From the NCBI RefSeq assembly GCF_000025005.1, contig NC_013526.1, positions 62,001-126,000 of the forward strand: a DNA stretch of 64,000 nt, written 5' to 3'. The DNA comes from Thermobaculum terrenum ATCC BAA-798 (lineage in GTDB: Bacteria > Chloroflexota > Chloroflexia > Thermobaculales > Thermobaculaceae). A program made the position numbers and the translations under genes. The notes beneath the pieces are model-generated. The model did not search any database, was not told the DNA's origin, and saw only the letters and a list, made by a program, of their open reading frames with translations. Shown here one piece after another: positions 34,138 through 43,194 of this stretch; positions within the stretch are counted from its first letter, which is position 1; every line of letters begins with the position of its first letter.

Positions 34138-34521
34138 ATGCAAGAGGATAGGATGGCCCTCCGGCGTTGGCTGGAGCGGCACGCGGACAGGCTCTACGCC
34201 TACCTAACGACCGTTGGCCGGCGGACGGGGCGTCCCCACCGCATCGAGATCTGGTTTGCGGTGGCGGACGGGCGCGTCTACCTGCTCTCGGGCGGCAGGG
34301 ACCGTTCTGACTGGGTGCGCAACATCCGGGCCAACCCGCAGGTCACGCTGGAGCTGGGTGGGGAAGTGCACACTGGCAAGGCCCGAGTGCTCCAGCCCGA
34401 CACGGCTGAGGACCAGCTGGCCCGCAGGCTGCTTGTGGAGAAGTACCGGCGGGGCGGTGAGCTCGACGAGTGGGGGCGCACATCCCTGCCGATCGTGATC
34501 GAGTTTGAGGGGGTATCGTGA
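34138..34521 (+). CDS. DDN-type (deazaflavin-dependent) nitroreductase family protein
   Basis: 127 residues, a split-beta-barrel flavin/F420 protein: LTTVGRRTGRPHRIEIWFAVADGRVYLLSGG and DWVRNIRANPQVTLELGG are the standard motifs. The family uses F420H2 in actinobacteria and Chloroflexota. ATG 34138 is chosen for GAGGAGG 6-7 bases upstream. It overlaps the aldo/keto reductase start by one base (TGATG), so the two are translationally coupled. Confidence 0.82.
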   Translation: MQEDRMALRRWLERHADRLYAYLTTVGRRTGRPHRIEIWFAVADGRVYLLSGGRDRSDWVRNIRANPQVTLELGGEVHTGKARVLQPDTAEDQLARRLLVEKYRRGGELDEWGRTSLPIVIEFEGVS

Positions 34522-35417
34522 TGGACACTACACGACCTGTGGTCATCCTGAACAATGGAGTAGAGATGCCGGTGATTGGGTTTGGGGTCTTCCAGATCCC
34601 ACCCGAGCAGACCGCCGATGCAGTCCGGAACGCTCTGGCCTGTGGATACAGACTCATCGATACAGCCGCTTCCTACAACAACGAGCGACAGGTGGGCGAG
34701 GGTATCAGGAGCAGCGGGATGGGGCGTGAGGAGGTATTCGTTCAGACCAAGCTGTGGATCAGCGACTACGGATATGATTCCGCTTTGCATGCCTTCGACA
34801 GAAGCCTGCGCAAGCTAGGCTTGGACTACGTCGACCTGTACCTGCTCCACTGGCCAGTGCCCTCGGACTTTGCAGCCACGGTAGCGTCTTACAGGGCGGT
34901 CGAGAAGTTGCTGGTCGATGGGCTGGTGCGGGCGATAGGGGTGTGCAACTTCAGTCCAAGCCACCTAGAGAGGCTCCTAGCCGAGGTGAACACCCCACCA
35001 GCTGTGAATCAGGTGGAGCTGCACCCCTACTTCACGCAGCGGGATCTGCGGGAGTTCAATGCTGCACACGGCATCGTCACGCAATCTTGGTCGCCGATTT
35101 GTGGGGTGTACAGGTATTTCCCCACGGACCCGCAAAAGGTGAAGAACTGCCTGGAGGAACCGGTCATCGTCGATCTGGCAGCCAAGTACGCCAAGACCTC
35201 GGCTCAGGTTGTACTGCGTTGGCATCTTGAGCATGGGCTCTGCCCGATCCCGAAGTCAGCGCGGCCCGAGCGCATAGCGGAGAACATAGATGTCTTTGAC
35301 TTCGAGCTCACGGCCGAGGAGGTCGCGGCGATCGACGCACTGGACACCGGTGTGCGCGGTGGTCCTGATCCCAAGCTGGTGGACACCAGGATGTTCCCTC
35401 GGAGGATCGAAGACTAA
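34521..35417 (+). CDS. Aldo/keto reductase
   Basis: 298 residues, (beta/alpha)8 NADPH oxidoreductase. Catalytic tetrad: Asp in LIDTAASYNNE (with Tyr), Lys in VQTKLW, His in YLLHWPVP. The C-terminal IPKSARPERIAENIDVFDF binds the cofactor phosphate. Closest in style to 2,5-diketogluconate reductase-like AKRs. Start is ATG 34521 or the adjoining GTG 34518, coupled to the preceding DDN-like gene. Confidence 0.9.
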   Translation: MDTTRPVVILNNGVEMPVIGFGVFQIPPEQTADAVRNALACGYRLIDTAASYNNERQVGEGIRSSGMGREEVFVQTKLWISDYGYDSALHAFDRSLRKLGLDYVDLYLLHWPVPSDFAATVASYRAVEKLLVDGLVRAIGVCNFSPSHLERLLAEVNTPPAVNQVELHPYFTQRDLREFNAAHGIVTQSWSPICGVYRYFPTDPQKVKNCLEEPVIVDLAAKYAKTSAQVVLRWHLEHGLCPIPKSARPERIAENIDVFDFELTAEEVAAIDALDTGVRGGPDPKLVDTRMFPRRIED

Positions 35418-35487
35418 GATATAGGTTTTCTGGCCTAGCATGCAAGGATGAGGATGATATTCGTGAGGATAGCAAGGAGGTGACCTC

Positions 35488-35865
35488 ATGGCAGTGTGGA
35501 CAAAGGAGGATCTGGAGCGGATCGGTGAGGCCGAGGAGATACAGGTGGCTCCCCTCAGGCGGGACGGCACGCCCCGCAGGCCCGTCACCATCTGGATCGT
35601 GCGTGTGGGGGACGACCTCTACGTGCGCTCCTATCGAGGGGCCGAGGCTGCCTGGTATCGAGCCGCCAGGGCAAGCGGCGCCGGCAAGCTGCTGGCGGGC
35701 GGCCTGGAGAGGGATGTGGCCTTCCATCCCGAGGCCGACCCAGGCGTCAACGATCAGATAGACGAGGCGTACCGCACGAAGTACCGCCGCTACCTTGATA
35801 GCTACGTGCCTCCGATGCTCACCCCGACGGCGCGGAGCACCACGCTCAAGGTAGTCCCCAGCTGA
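35488..35865 (+). CDS. DUF2255-family protein
   Basis: 125 residues: WTKEDLERIGEAEEIQVAPLR, then TIWIVRVGDDLYVRSYRGAEAAWYR matches the DUF2255 group, which has a flavin-reductase-like beta barrel. AAGGAGG is 7 bases before the ATG. It lies among oxidoreductase genes; a redox or F420-linked role is possible but not shown. Confidence 0.75.
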   Translation: MAVWTKEDLERIGEAEEIQVAPLRRDGTPRRPVTIWIVRVGDDLYVRSYRGAEAAWYRAARASGAGKLLAGGLERDVAFHPEADPGVNDQIDEAYRTKYRRYLDSYVPPMLTPTARSTTLKVVPS

Positions 35866-35892
35866 CCCTGACTGGAAGGAGAGCGTGGAGGT

Positions 35893-36597
35893 ATGCCCAG
35901 GATACTCATCGAGAAGAACGTTATGGCACCTATGCGTGATGGAGTGAGGCTAGCCACCGACGTCTATCGCCTGGATGGAGCGTCACCCGCGCCAGTGCTC
36001 ATCACCCGTACCCCTTACGACAAGGACCGCGTGCCATTCGACGGGTTTGATGTGCCGCGGGCCGTACAGGAGGACTAAGTGGTTATGATACAGGACGTGC
36101 GTGGGCGCTACGCCTCCGAGGGTGAGTTCTATCCCCTGATCCATGAGACGCACGACGGCCTTGATACCTTCGCCTGGGCCGCTTCTCAGTTGTGGTCCAG
36201 CGAGATCGTAGGCCCTTCGGGGGACTACCTGGGAGCTACCCAGTGGCTGCCGGCCAGGGAGAGTCCTTCAGCTCTGCGGGCCATGGTACCCTCGGTGACC
36301 TTCTCGGATATGTGCGCTGGCTGCGTCTACCAAGGGGGAGCTAAAGTGTTGCACGACTTGCGCTGGGTGGTTGAGGATATCATCTCAGCCGAGATGAGGC
36401 GCCGGGGCGTGCAGGTCGATGGTCGGCTCGATCTGGAGTCGGCACTAGCGGAGATACCCCTTGCCAGCCATCCACTGATTCGCCAGTACGCGCTGTCCTA
36501 CCTTGACTGGCTGAGTCACCGCACGGCTGTCAACCGTGTCTTCCACGACGCAGCCCGGCCATCGCGCCTGATTCTGCCGATTATTCGAAGGAGATAA
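35893..36597 (+). pseudogene. CocE/NonD-family hydrolase, interrupted and truncated
   Basis: Residues 1-61 read IEKNVMAPMRDGVRLATDVYR and PVLITRTPYDKDR, typical of the family start. A TAA at 36076-36078 then interrupts the frame where the family has a Tyr/Gly, and the same frame continues VVMIQDVRGRYASEGEFYP. The nucleophile elbow G-x-S-Y-x-G is GDYLG here, so the catalytic Ser is Asp. The sequence stops at 36597 after about 234 codons, whereas the family is about 550-600 residues, and the next gene starts 24 bases later. Three independent defects make this a pseudogene. Confidence 0.8.
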
Positions 36598-36621
36598 CTC
36601 AATGAAAAGGAGGAAGCACTT

Positions 36622-37620
36622 ATGGAATACACAAGGTTAGGTAACACCGGTTTGGAGGTATCACGTATCTGCCTGGGATGCATGGGCTTTGGAGATCCCG
36701 ATCGCTGGGTGCACAAGTGGGTGCTCCGCGAGGAGGAAAGCAGGCAGGTCATCAAGCAGGCGCTCGATCTGGGCATCAACTTCTTCGACACGGCCAACGT
36801 TTATTCGCTGGGCGTGAGCGAGGAGATCCTGGGCAGGGCCCTGAGGGACTTCGCCAGCCGCAATGAGGTGGTCATCGCTACCAAGGTGTATGGTAGGATG
36901 CGCCCGGGACCCAACGGGGCGGGGCTGTCGCGCAAGGCGATCATGACCGAGATCGACCACAGCCTCAGGCGACTGGGGACCGACTACGTGGACCTCTACC
37001 AGATCCACCGCTGGGACTACGACACGCCGATAGAGGAGACTATGGAGGCGCTGCACGACCTGGTCAAGGCCGGCAAGGTCCGCTACATCGGTGCGTCGGC
37101 GATGTTCGCCTGGCAGTTCCAGAAAGCCCTGTACGTCGCCGAGAGGCACGGGTGGACCCGCTTCGTCTCCATGCAGAACCACATGAACCTGATCTACCGG
37201 GAGGAGGAGCGGGAGATGCTGCCGCTCTGCCGGGAGGAGGGGATAGGGGTCATCCCCTACAGCCCACTGGCGGCCGGCAGGCTGACGCGCGATTGGTCGC
37301 AGGAGAGCTCCCTGCGGGCGCAGACCGATGAGATAGCCAAGGGGAAGTACGACGCCATGGCCGATGCGGACTGGCAGATCATCGAGCGCGTCGCCGAGGT
37401 GGCGCGGAGGCACGGCGTCACACGCGCCCAGGTGGCCCTCGCCTGGCTGCTGGGGAAGCAGCCCGTGGTGGCGCCCATCATCGGCGCGACGAAGCCCGAG
37501 CACCTGGAGGAGGCCGTGGGGGCGCTGTCCGTGCAGCTCTCCCCAGAGGACGTGGCCTACCTGGAGGAGCCCTATGTCCCCCATCCGGTGGTAGGGCCGA
37601 ACCCAACGCCGGCCAGATAG
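36622..37620 (+). CDS. Aldo/keto reductase (AKR, Tas/YccK-like)
   Basis: 332 residues. Asp/Tyr in FFDTANVYSLG, Lys in VIATKVYGRM, His in YQIHRWDYDTP; C-terminal APIIGATKPEHLEEAVGAL binds NADPH. It shares its layout with the next gene. AAAAGGAGG precedes the ATG by about 8 bases. The group reduces a range of aldehydes and sugar-derived carbonyls; substrate unknown. Confidence 0.9.
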   Translation: MEYTRLGNTGLEVSRICLGCMGFGDPDRWVHKWVLREEESRQVIKQALDLGINFFDTANVYSLGVSEEILGRALRDFASRNEVVIATKVYGRMRPGPNGAGLSRKAIMTEIDHSLRRLGTDYVDLYQIHRWDYDTPIEETMEALHDLVKAGKVRYIGASAMFAWQFQKALYVAERHGWTRFVSMQNHMNLIYREEEREMLPLCREEGIGVIPYSPLAAGRLTRDWSQESSLRAQTDEIAKGKYDAMADADWQIIERVAEVARRHGVTRAQVALAWLLGKQPVVAPIIGATKPEHLEEAVGALSVQLSPEDVAYLEEPYVPHPVVGPNPTPAR

Positions 37621-37658
37621 CTTATACTGAGGATATCTATTAGAGAAGGAGGCAAGAC

Positions 37659-38630
37659 ATGCAGTACACATCGCTGGGCCGCACGGGCCTGCAGGTAAGT
37701 CGCCTGTGCCTGGGCACCATGAACTTTGGTCCCCAGACGAGCGAGCAGGAGAGCTTCGCGATCATGGACCAGGCGCTGGAGCACGGCATCAACTTCTTCG
37801 ACACCGCCAACGTTTACGGTTTCCATCTTGGGGCAGGCGTCACGGAGGAGATCATCGGCAGGTGGCTGGCGCAGGGGGGTGGACGGCGCGACAAGATCGT
37901 GCTGGCCACCAAGGTGTACGGCCGGATGGGCGACGGGCCGAACGATCGCGGCCTCTCCGCATACCACATCCGCAAGGCGTGCGAGGACAGCCTGCGGCGC
38001 CTGCAGACCGACCACATAGACCTGTACCAGATGCACCACATAGAGCGCAGCACGCCCTGGGACGAGATCTGGCAGGCGATGGAGGTCCTCGTCCAGCAGG
38101 GGAAGGTGCTCTACGTGGGCAGCAGCAACTTCGCTGGCTGGGACATCGCTACCGCGCAGTGCGCCGCCAGGGAGCGCCATTTCCTCGGGCTGGTGTCCGA
38201 GCAGAGCGTGTACAACCTCAGCAATCGCATGGTAGAGCTGGAGGTCATCCCCGCGTGCCGCCACTACGGCCTGGGGCTCATCCCTTACAGCCCTATCGGC
38301 GGCGGGCTGCTCGGAGGCGTGCTGCGAGGGGTCAGCGAGGGGCGACGCGCGGACGATCGCATGCGGGAGCAGATCGAGAGGCGCCGCCCTCAGCTGGAAG
38401 CGTACGAGGCGCTGTGCCGAGAGCTGGGAGAGGAGCCGGCCAACGTGGCCCTGGCCTGGCTGCTGCACAATCCCGACGTCACATCTCCCATAATCGGCCC
38501 GCGCACGGTCGAGCAGCTGACCGGCAGCCTGAGGGCGCTGGAGATAGAGCTCTCGGAGGACGTGCTGCGTCGGCTGGACGAGATCTGGCCCGGACCAGGA
38601 GGTGAGGCGCCCATGGCCTACGCCTGGTAG
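37659..38630 (+). CDS. Aldo/keto reductase (AKR, YccK/MocA-like)
   Basis: 323 residues, paralogue of the preceding gene: FFDTANVYGFHLG, LATKVYGRMGDG, YQMHHIERSTP and SPIIGPRTVEQLTGSL. GAAGGAGG lies 6 bases before the ATG. The preceding stop is 38 bases upstream, so the two are probably one transcript. Tandem AKRs like these often broaden substrate range. Confidence 0.9.
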   Translation: MQYTSLGRTGLQVSRLCLGTMNFGPQTSEQESFAIMDQALEHGINFFDTANVYGFHLGAGVTEEIIGRWLAQGGGRRDKIVLATKVYGRMGDGPNDRGLSAYHIRKACEDSLRRLQTDHIDLYQMHHIERSTPWDEIWQAMEVLVQQGKVLYVGSSNFAGWDIATAQCAARERHFLGLVSEQSVYNLSNRMVELEVIPACRHYGLGLIPYSPIGGGLLGGVLRGVSEGRRADDRMREQIERRRPQLEAYEALCRELGEEPANVALAWLLHNPDVTSPIIGPRTVEQLTGSLRALEIELSEDVLRRLDEIWPGPGGEAPMAYAW

Positions 38631-38678
38631 GTTCGGAGGTGATTTACAGCCCCGAAGGTTAGAGGTTACAATGCACCT

Positions 38679-38712
38679 CGACGGCCGCCTGGTACTCAGG
38701 AGGCGGCCGTCG
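38679..38712. terminator. Hairpin after the tandem aldo/keto reductases
   Basis: A 12-bp perfect stem (38679-38690 with 38701-38712, CGACGGCCGCCT) with a 10-base loop, between the AKR stop and the luciferase-like gene. No T run follows. Confidence 0.5.
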
Positions 38713-38746
38713 GTCCTGGTCATCAAAGTCAAGGAGGGCACGTGAG

Positions 38747-39595
38747 TTGACCAAGCTGAGATGGGGCATCAAGACCGCTCCTCAACACACCACCTACGAG
38801 GCCATGCTGCGGGTCTGGAAGGAGGCCGATGAGCACCCTGCGTTCGAGCACGCCTGGCTGTTCGACCACTTCGCGCCGATCCAGGGGGATCTCGACGGCC
38901 CATGCTACGAGGGCTGGACGCTGCTGTCGGCCCTGGCGGCGCAGACCTCCCGGCTGCGGCTGGGGATCATGGTCACGGGCAACACCTACCGCCACCCTGC
39001 GGTGCTCGCGCACATGGCGGCCACCCTGGATGTGATCTCAGGTGGGCGGCTGGACTTCGGGATCGGCGCTGGATGGAACGAGTACGAGCACGAGAGCATG
39101 GGCATCCCGCTCTACAAGCCCGGCGAGCGCATTCGGCGGCTGGGGGAAGCTTGCGAGATCATCAAGCGGCTCTTCACCCAGCACCTCACCGATTTCGATG
39201 GGCGTTACTACCAGCTCAAGCAGGCGCGCTGCGAGCCCAAGCCCGTCCAGAAGCCCCACCCGCCGTTCGTCATCGGTGGCGGCGGCGAGCAGCTCACCCT
39301 GCGCGTCGCGGCACGCTACGCCGATATATGGAACTCGACTGGCGGCGATGTGGAGACCTTCCGGCACAAGGTGCAGGTGCTGCACGAGCACTGCGCGGCT
39401 GTGGGCCGCGATCCCAGCGAGATCGAGCTCTCGGTCCAACTGCGGGTCAACTACGACGATCTGCAGGCGACCACCGAGGCGGTGCGGGCGTTCGTCGAAG
39501 CCGGGGCCACGCACCTAGTCCTGATGCTGACTTACCCTTATCCCGAGGGGATAGTCTCTAAGCTTGCCGACGAGGTAGTTAGCCAGTTTAGTTGA
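38747..39595 (+). CDS. LLM-class (luciferase-like) F420-dependent oxidoreductase
   Basis: 282 residues. The TIM barrel of the bacterial luciferase superfamily is shown by WLFDHFAPIQGD, TSRLRLGIMVTGNTYRHPAVLAHMAATLDVISGGRLDFGIGAGWNEYEH and KPHPPFVIGGGGEQLTLRVAARYADIWN. The subgroup uses F420 in most known cases, consistent with the nearby DDN-like protein. TTG 38747 is chosen because AAGGAGGG lies about 8 bases upstream and no ATG fits. Confidence 0.85.
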   Translation: MTKLRWGIKTAPQHTTYEAMLRVWKEADEHPAFEHAWLFDHFAPIQGDLDGPCYEGWTLLSALAAQTSRLRLGIMVTGNTYRHPAVLAHMAATLDVISGGRLDFGIGAGWNEYEHESMGIPLYKPGERIRRLGEACEIIKRLFTQHLTDFDGRYYQLKQARCEPKPVQKPHPPFVIGGGGEQLTLRVAARYADIWNSTGGDVETFRHKVQVLHEHCAAVGRDPSEIELSVQLRVNYDDLQATTEAVRAFVEAGATHLVLMLTYPYPEGIVSKLADEVVSQFS

Positions 39596-39642
39596 CGGGA
39601 CATGAGTCCCTAGAACACTTCTAACTTTTGGAGGCGCAGGAG

Positions 39643-40440
39643 ATGAGATGGGAGGAGCTTACCGGAGACCGTTTCCCGGAGGCGGTCAAGGAGTGCGGGG
39701 GCGTGTGCGTGATACCGCTGTCGGTAATCGAGCGCCACGGTCATCACCTCCCTCTGGGGACCGACATGTACATAGGGCGCGAGGTAGCCAATCGCGCCGC
39801 GGCCATCGAGCCGGCGATAGTCTTCCCCGACTACATCTTCACGCAGATCCCTGAGGCCCGTCACAGGGCGGGAACGATCAGCATCGATCCTGATCTGATG
39901 ATCCAGCTGCTCGACAACGTCTGCCGGGAGGTGGCCCGCAACGGCCTGAAGAAGATCGTGCTGCTGAACGCCCACGGTGGCAACTTCGGGCTGTTGGCGC
40001 TGTTCAACATGCTGCCGCTGTACAGCCCGCGCGACTACGTGATCTACATCGTGCACGCGCTAGGCCCCCTGCCCCAGGGCGTAGAGGTCCCGTGGGATGC
40101 CTCTGCCGAGGGCCACGCCGGGCCGGGGGAGACGAGCATGATCCTCGCGATCCGCCCGGACCTGGTGCGCATGGACCAGGTCCCGACCAATGACGAGGGC
40201 AGGGCCCTGGGTCGCCTTAGGGCCCTGCGCGAGGCCGGGGTGCAGACCGGCATCTGGTGGTACGCCGATCACCCCACGCACTACCAGGGAGACGCCCGGG
40301 CCGCGGACGCCGAGGCAGGTGACAGGCTCCTGGATGCCCGAGCCGAACAGGTGGCCAGGGCGCTGCGCGCGATCAAGGCCGATACCGAGGCCGCGCGCCT
40401 GCAGGACGAGTTCTACAGGGGGTCAGCTTCTCCGTACTAG
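39643..40440 (+). CDS. Creatininase-family amidohydrolase
   Basis: 265 residues. Metal ligands of the creatininase family are seen in LSVIERHGHHLPLGTDMYIG (Glu/His/Asp), LLNAHGGNFG (His) and GHAGPGETSMILAI (Glu). Members open cyclic amides or act on formamides in cofactor and lactam metabolism, for example MftE. ATG 39643 is chosen for GGAGG 8 bases upstream. Its role next to a beta-hydroxyacid dehydrogenase is unclear. Confidence 0.85.
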   Translation: MRWEELTGDRFPEAVKECGGVCVIPLSVIERHGHHLPLGTDMYIGREVANRAAAIEPAIVFPDYIFTQIPEARHRAGTISIDPDLMIQLLDNVCREVARNGLKKIVLLNAHGGNFGLLALFNMLPLYSPRDYVIYIVHALGPLPQGVEVPWDASAEGHAGPGETSMILAIRPDLVRMDQVPTNDEGRALGRLRALREAGVQTGIWWYADHPTHYQGDARAADAEAGDRLLDARAEQVARALRAIKADTEAARLQDEFYRGSASPY

Positions 40441-40525
40441 GCGCACCATCTTGGCGGGCACGCTTGGTGCTACTCGGCTACGTGTAGCAACTCTTGCGGT
40501 CTTAGCTTTGGAAGGAGGTGGAAGC

Positions 40526-41392
40526 ATGCAGCGTGTGGCTTTGATCGGTCTGGGGCTGATGGGCAGCGGCATGGCGCGCAACCTGCTCAAGGCGGGCTTC
40601 CCGCTGGTCGTGTATAACCGCAGCCTCGAGAAAGGGTTGCCCCTGCGGGATGCGGGGGCGGAGGTCGCCGATACTCCCAGGCAGGCTGCCGAGGGGGCCG
40701 ACGTCGTCATCAGCATGGTCGCGGACGACGGCGCGTCCCGGCACATCTGGCTGGGCGAGGCCGGCGCGCTGGAGGGCGCTAGACCCGGGATGGTGCTGAT
40801 CGAGTGCAGCACCCTTTCGACCAGGTGGGTCAGGGAGCTCGCGGGGCGCGCGCAGGACATGGGCTGCCAGTTCCTCGATGCCCCGGTCACCGGCAGCCAG
40901 CCCCAGGCGGAGGCCGGCGAGCTGACTTTCCTGGTAGGCGGGGACGCGCGCACCCTGGAACAGGTTGAGCCGATCCTGAAGGCCATGGGGCGGACGATCC
41001 ATCACCTAGGACCTACCGGCAGCGGGGCGACGATGAAGCTGATCAACAACCTGCTGGTCGGCGTGCAGGCCGCGGCCCTGGCCGAGGCGCTGCACCTGGC
41101 GGAGAGCGCGGGGCTGGACACCTCTCAGGTGCTGGACATCCTCAGCAACGGGGCGGTGGGCAGCGCCGTCGTCAGGACCAAGGGGCCCAAGATGCTCTCT
41201 GGCGACTACAGCACGCAGTTCGCCCTGCGCTGGATGCACAAGGACATGACCTACGCCCTCGACGAGGGCGTCGAGCGGACCGTGCCGCTGCCGACGGTGG
41301 CCGCGGCACGCGAGATCTACAGGATGGCCCTCGCGCGGGGTCTCACTGATGCGGACTTCGCGGCCGTGGTGGAGGTCCTCAGGGGGGCCTGA
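40526..41392 (+). CDS. Beta-hydroxyacid dehydrogenase (3-hydroxyisobutyrate dehydrogenase family)
   Basis: 288 residues. N-terminal VALIGLGLMGSGMARNLLKAG is the Rossmann motif, FLDAPVTGSQPQAEAGELTFLVGG is the substrate-binding signature, GATMKLINNLL carries the catalytic Lys, and the C-terminal helical domain continues to the end. Catalyses NAD(P)-dependent oxidation of a small hydroxyacid such as tartronate semialdehyde or 3-hydroxyisobutyrate. GAAGGAGGTG lies 5-6 bases before ATG 40526; the longer upstream frame is a shadow of the creatininase gene. Confidence 0.88.
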   Translation: MQRVALIGLGLMGSGMARNLLKAGFPLVVYNRSLEKGLPLRDAGAEVADTPRQAAEGADVVISMVADDGASRHIWLGEAGALEGARPGMVLIECSTLSTRWVRELAGRAQDMGCQFLDAPVTGSQPQAEAGELTFLVGGDARTLEQVEPILKAMGRTIHHLGPTGSGATMKLINNLLVGVQAAALAEALHLAESAGLDTSQVLDILSNGAVGSAVVRTKGPKMLSGDYSTQFALRWMHKDMTYALDEGVERTVPLPTVAAAREIYRMALARGLTDADFAAVVEVLRGA

Positions 41393-41425
41393 TGCAGAGG
41401 CACTACAGAACCAAGGAGGTAAGAG

Positions 41426-41818
41426 ATGGCGCTGCAGGTTGAGCATATCGAAGATCTACCACAGCAGTCCGGCGAGCCCACTAGCTTCACCGGCACCACC
41501 CACATACAGTCGGTCGTCTCCTCTGAGGGGCCGGTGGCTATGGCCAGGGTGACCTTCGAGAAGGGGGCGCGCACCTTCTGGCACGTGCACAGCGGCGAGC
41601 AGGTGCTGTACTTCCTGGAGGGGCGAGGCCGGGTGCAGGTGCGCGGCGAGCAGCCGGTGGACGCCTCGGAGGGAGACATCGTGCGCATCCCCGCCGGAGT
41701 CGAGCACTGGCACGGGGCGCATCCCGAGGAGGAGCACCGGATGCGCCACCTGGCGATCACCTTCGGCAGGGTCACCTGGCTGGATCCCGTGTCGGACGAG
41801 GACTACCGCGCGGGATAA
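41426..41818 (+). CDS. Single-domain cupin protein
   Basis: 130 residues. The cupin motif 1 is FWHVHSGEQVLYFLEG (His/His/Glu metal ligands) and motif 2 is GDIVRIPAGVEHWHGAHP. Small cupins of this type act as isomerases, dioxygenases or storage-type proteins; function not assignable. AAGGAGG lies 7 bases before the ATG. Follows the dehydrogenase by 33 bases. Confidence 0.82.
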   Translation: MALQVEHIEDLPQQSGEPTSFTGTTHIQSVVSSEGPVAMARVTFEKGARTFWHVHSGEQVLYFLEGRGRVQVRGEQPVDASEGDIVRIPAGVEHWHGAHPEEEHRMRHLAITFGRVTWLDPVSDEDYRAG

Positions 41819-42490
41819 TCCCCGGTAGCCCATGGCAGCACCGGCAGGACCGCAACAGCCCCGGTGCCCTATATCTAAGCTACAGAGGGCACCGTCGGGG
41901 CGGTGCGTACTGGATTGTCGGGTTGGCAACTACAGCTAATGACTAGCGTCCGGCAAGCACTACTTCATCCACTCGTGGAGGGCTGCAGCCCAGCCGTTAC
42001 CTAGCGGTGCTGTGCCGGAGGGGTGCTCAGTGCGGATGCGTAGCTTCGTGCCATATATGGGTGCGGTGACTGGGCGAGGTCGGCTGTAAGCCTCGGGATC
42101 CGACCTCGCCCAGTCATGACGCGGTGGCTGATGGGGATCCCCAATACGCCTCTACTGGGAGGGGAATGACCCTTCGGGTAGGTATTGGGGTGGGTGCTGG
42201 CGCTGAGCTCATCAGGGTTTCTGCACCCCTCCCCGCAGCGTATCGGTTGGGCTGTCAAGGGCAGCTGCCCCCATCGCTGCTGCCTCCCCGCACCTTCAGG
42301 GTCTCGAGCCAGCTCCTGCTGCTCTCCATCCAGCGTCGGTATGGGGATCCGCCCATCTATTTATTGAAGTGTTAGGCTAAGATACCGGCGGTGAGACGTC
42401 GGTATCTGAGCGGTAGGCTCATAACTATGTATCTGGTCTCAGCCCCGGTGCCAGCGGAGAGCCGCTGTCCTGGTCGCTGCCAGCATCACG
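41819..42490. other. Gene-free convergent region with several inverted repeats
   Basis: No convincing coding frame in 672 bases between the cupin (plus) and DUF1326 (minus) stops. It holds a hairpin at 41863-41893 (GGTGCCCT/AGGGCACC), a 17-bp repeat at 42067-42116, a longer-range repeat CCCCAATAC (42139-42147) with GTATTGGGG (42182-42190), and GATACCG/CGGTATC (42381-42406). The first and last fit terminators for the flanking genes; the middle ones are unexplained. Confidence 0.55.
42067..42116. repeat. 17-bp perfect inverted repeat
   Basis: TGACTGGGCGAGGTCGG (42067-42083) mirrored at 42100-42116 across a 16-base loop. No T tract on either strand. It may be a structured RNA element or the trace of a small mobile sequence. 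Confidence 0.6.
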
Positions 42491-43084
42491 TCATGCGCTC
42501 CAGTCGAATTCCTCCATCTCCCCGTGCCCAGCACTGGTCCAAGCCCGCATCTCTGGATCGTGGAAGTACGTGCCCGTACCTCTCCCGAGCGTGATGTGGC
42601 CGCGAAAGGCGAATGCCCCGTTCTGCAGGACGGTCGGCTCACCATTAGGTCCGACCAGGGGCTCAACCACGACCATACCCACGTCCCCCACCGTTGCCTG
42701 GGTCTTGCCGTCGATCGTCTGTATCTGAATGGGGGCATCCTTAGGTGCTAGCATGTTGGGCACGAGGGAAGCCAGCACCTCCAGCACTCCTCCCATCTTG
42801 CCCATGAGCATCGGCTCCAATGCAGAGCGCTTCTCGGCGGAGATGCTCGAGTCGAAGTATATCCTGGCCGTGCCGTTGCCACTGATGAATCCGCGAGGCC
42901 AGTCCGCTAGAAACAGCGCTCTGGACCCACTCACGTCGGTGCCGTCGACCTCGCCGCTCTGGATATCAAGCAGTATCGCGCCCGAGCACCAGCCCTGGTC
43001 GCCGTCCGGCTCGCCAAGCGTACATGGGCAGCCTACCTTGCAGCTACATGGTGCGTAGTACGTTCCTGAGATATGCCATGCCAT
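42491..43084 (-). CDS. DUF1326-family protein (copy 1)
   Basis: 197 residues. N-terminus WHISGTYYAPCSCKVGCPC carries the family C-x-C-x3-C-x-C cluster; the end EEFDWSA has the family F-D-W-S close. Likely a cytosolic beta-rich, possibly metal-binding protein; no enzymatic role is established. ATG 43084 is chosen because the family N-terminus starts there with GGGGAAA upstream; the longer frame to 43198 adds 38 unlike residues. The DUF1326 copy 2 gene ends 110 bases upstream on the same strand. Confidence 0.8.
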   Translation of the reverse strand: MAWHISGTYYAPCSCKVGCPCTLGEPDGDQGWCSGAILLDIQSGEVDGTDVSGSRALFLADWPRGFISGNGTARIYFDSSISAEKRSALEPMLMGKMGGVLEVLASLVPNMLAPKDAPIQIQTIDGKTQATVGDVGMVVVEPLVGPNGEPTVLQNGAFAFRGHITLGRGTGTYFHDPEMRAWTSAGHGEMEEFDWSA

Positions 43085-43194
43085 AGGTTTCCCCTGAGTA
43101 TGCACCTGCTTGTCAAACCCCGCTCGTAAGCACCATATTATTCCCGCCACACCTCCTGTATAGGCAACAAAGGATGCCAAAGTATCGCTTCCGG

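Noticed and set aside
36076-36078. Stop codon as selenocysteine or pyrrolysine recoding
   Set aside because: It is TAA, not TGA or TAG, and the gene has other inactivating defects.
36661-38741. Two long minus-strand frames opposite the tandem aldo/keto reductases
   Set aside because: Composition is that of reverse-complement shadows; the plus-strand genes have full AKR motifs and strong ribosome sites.
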